Below are positions 5,401 through 6,091 of a DNA stretch of 6,091 bases, one piece after another (position 1 is the first letter of the stretch; each line of letters opens with the position of its first letter). The notes below the pieces were generated by a model. The model saw nothing but the letters and a program-made list of their open reading frames with translations, ran no database searches and was not told where the DNA came from. Source of the stretch: an uncultured Eggerthellaceae bacterium (GTDB lineage Bacteria > Actinomycetota > Coriobacteriia > Coriobacteriales > Eggerthellaceae). The position numbers and the translations under genes are program-made. The DNA lies in NCBI GenBank assembly GCA_948829205.1, contig CAQLOA010000003.1, positions 23,135-29,225 of the forward strand. The letters run 5' to 3'.

Positions 5401-6091
5401 CTAGCGCCTGCGCGGCGCGCCGCCGGCGGAATGCCTGACCACCTCGAAGCGTTCCACCTTCGCGTCCTCGCCAGGAGAGATCCCGGCCTTGCTCTTGGCT
5501 ATGGCCAGCTGGTCGGCCACGGTGTCCACGCCTTCCAGGTCGGGGAGCAGCAGGCCGCGCTTGAACCCGTGCCGGACTATGACGCCGTAGCGCTTCGGGT
5601 CGAGCTCCAGCAGCGAGCCGACTGGCTCGGGTTCTCCCAGCACGTCCACCGAGTATTCGAGGAAGTCGAGCTCCTCGGGCGTCACGGCGGGGAAGCGGGG
5701 GTCGGCGGTGGAGGCGGAAACGGCATTGGCCACCACCTCTTCGGCTATGCAGTGCTGCTGCGGTTCTATGGTCCCTATGCATCCGCGAAGTCCGCCCCGC
5801 TCGTGAAGGCTCACGAAGACGCCGGCCCTGTGGTGCATGTATTCGGAAGGAAGGCCGTCGGGAAGGTCGGGTACGCCCTTGCCTTCGACGTACGATTCCA
5901 CCGTGGCTCTTGCAAGGTCCACCAGCGGGTCGGACCCGTGCGCCTCCTCTTCCAGGACCGCCTCGGCCTGCGAGGACCCCGGCATGTCGTCCACCTCGAA
6001 CGCCGCCACGCCGTATCCGACGCCGAATGGGCCCTCGTAGCTGAGAAGTTCCGACGAGAAAGCGCTTCCGTCCAATGCGCCTGCCATTATC
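5401..6091 (-). CDS. amrA: AmmeMemoRadiSam protein: LigB/MEMO-like domain fused to AMMECR1 (N-terminus outside window)
   Basis: The frame is open to the right edge; an ATG at 6085-6087 is preceded by an in-frame ATA codon, and the protein most likely begins well outside. Numbered from that methionine, residues 1-31 (MAGALDG, LLSYEGPFGVGYGVAAFE) match the end of the LigB/MEMO-like extradiol-dioxygenase-type domain found in fused AmmeMemoRadiSam proteins. Residues about 52-220 are an AMMECR1 domain: HHRAGVFVSL, the hallmark LRGCIG (100-105), and DPRFPAVTPEEL. The tail SAGGAPRRR is basic. Human AMMECR1 and MEMO1 homologues are known, but the bacterial activity is unresolved. The fusion and the radical SAM gene immediately downstream make a complete three-function module in two genes. 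The internal methionine should not be taken as the true start. Confidence 0.88.
   Translation of the reverse strand, partial: IMAGALDGSAFSSELLSYEGPFGVGYGVAAFEVDDMPGSSQAEAVLEEEAHGSDPLVDLARATVESYVEGKGVPDLPDGLPSEYMHHRAGVFVSLHERGGLRGCIGTIEPQQHCIAEEVVANAVSASTADPRFPAVTPEELDFLEYSVDVLGEPEPVGSLLELDPKRYGVIVRHGFKRGLLLPDLEGVDTVADQLAIAKSKAGISPGEDAKVERFEVVRHSAGGAPRRR

Noticed and set aside
1..6091. CRISPR array, tRNA or rRNA genes, insertion sequence with transposase, toxin-antitoxin pair
   Set aside because: No regularly spaced direct repeat array, no cloverleaf or rRNA signature, and no transposase or toxin-like reading frame was recognised.

Overview
This is a high-GC window from a bacterial chromosome. 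Its content (an acetylene-hydratase-like/DmsA-type molybdoenzyme operon with DmsB and DmsC partners, a TetR regulator and an AmmeMemoRadiSam gene pair) fits an anaerobic gut Actinomycetota of the Coriobacteriia/Eggerthellaceae type. That placement is inferred from gene content and base composition; no marker gene is present to confirm it.

Layout. (1) Positions 1-359, plus strand: the C-terminal part of a TetR-family regulator. (2) Positions 360-505: a convergent intergenic gap holding one copy of a 34-bp REP-like hairpin element. (3) Positions 506-4252, minus strand: a three-gene operon in the order catalytic molybdopterin subunit, four-cluster ferredoxin subunit, DmsC-like membrane anchor. 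(4) Positions 4253-4520: a 268-bp gap with direct repeats, palindromes and an AT-rich patch that probably holds the operon promoter, plus the second, oppositely oriented copy of the element. (5) Positions 4521-6091, minus strand: a radical SAM enzyme preceded by a LigB/MEMO-like-AMMECR1 fusion whose N-terminus lies outside the window. These form an AmmeMemoRadiSam operon.

The molybdoenzyme operon should encode a membrane-bound oxidoreductase. The anchor exchanges electrons with the quinone pool, the ferredoxin subunit relays them through four [4Fe-4S] clusters, and the catalytic subunit acts on an unknown substrate at a Mo- or W-bis-pterin site. The catalytic subunit has no Tat signal and no upstream in-frame start that could add one, so the active site is predicted to face the cytoplasm. 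The AmmeMemoRadiSam genes are widespread but their reaction is not settled.

The strongest structure not explained by genes is the pair of near-identical inverted elements (34 bp, one mismatch). They bracket the whole molybdoenzyme operon, and each lies just 3' of a flanking gene in the same relative orientation. I see no clear evidence of a wholly new system. The most distinctive points are this repeat pair, the cytoplasmic-type catalytic subunit, which lacks the acetylene hydratase catalytic aspartate, and the patterned region upstream of the operon.
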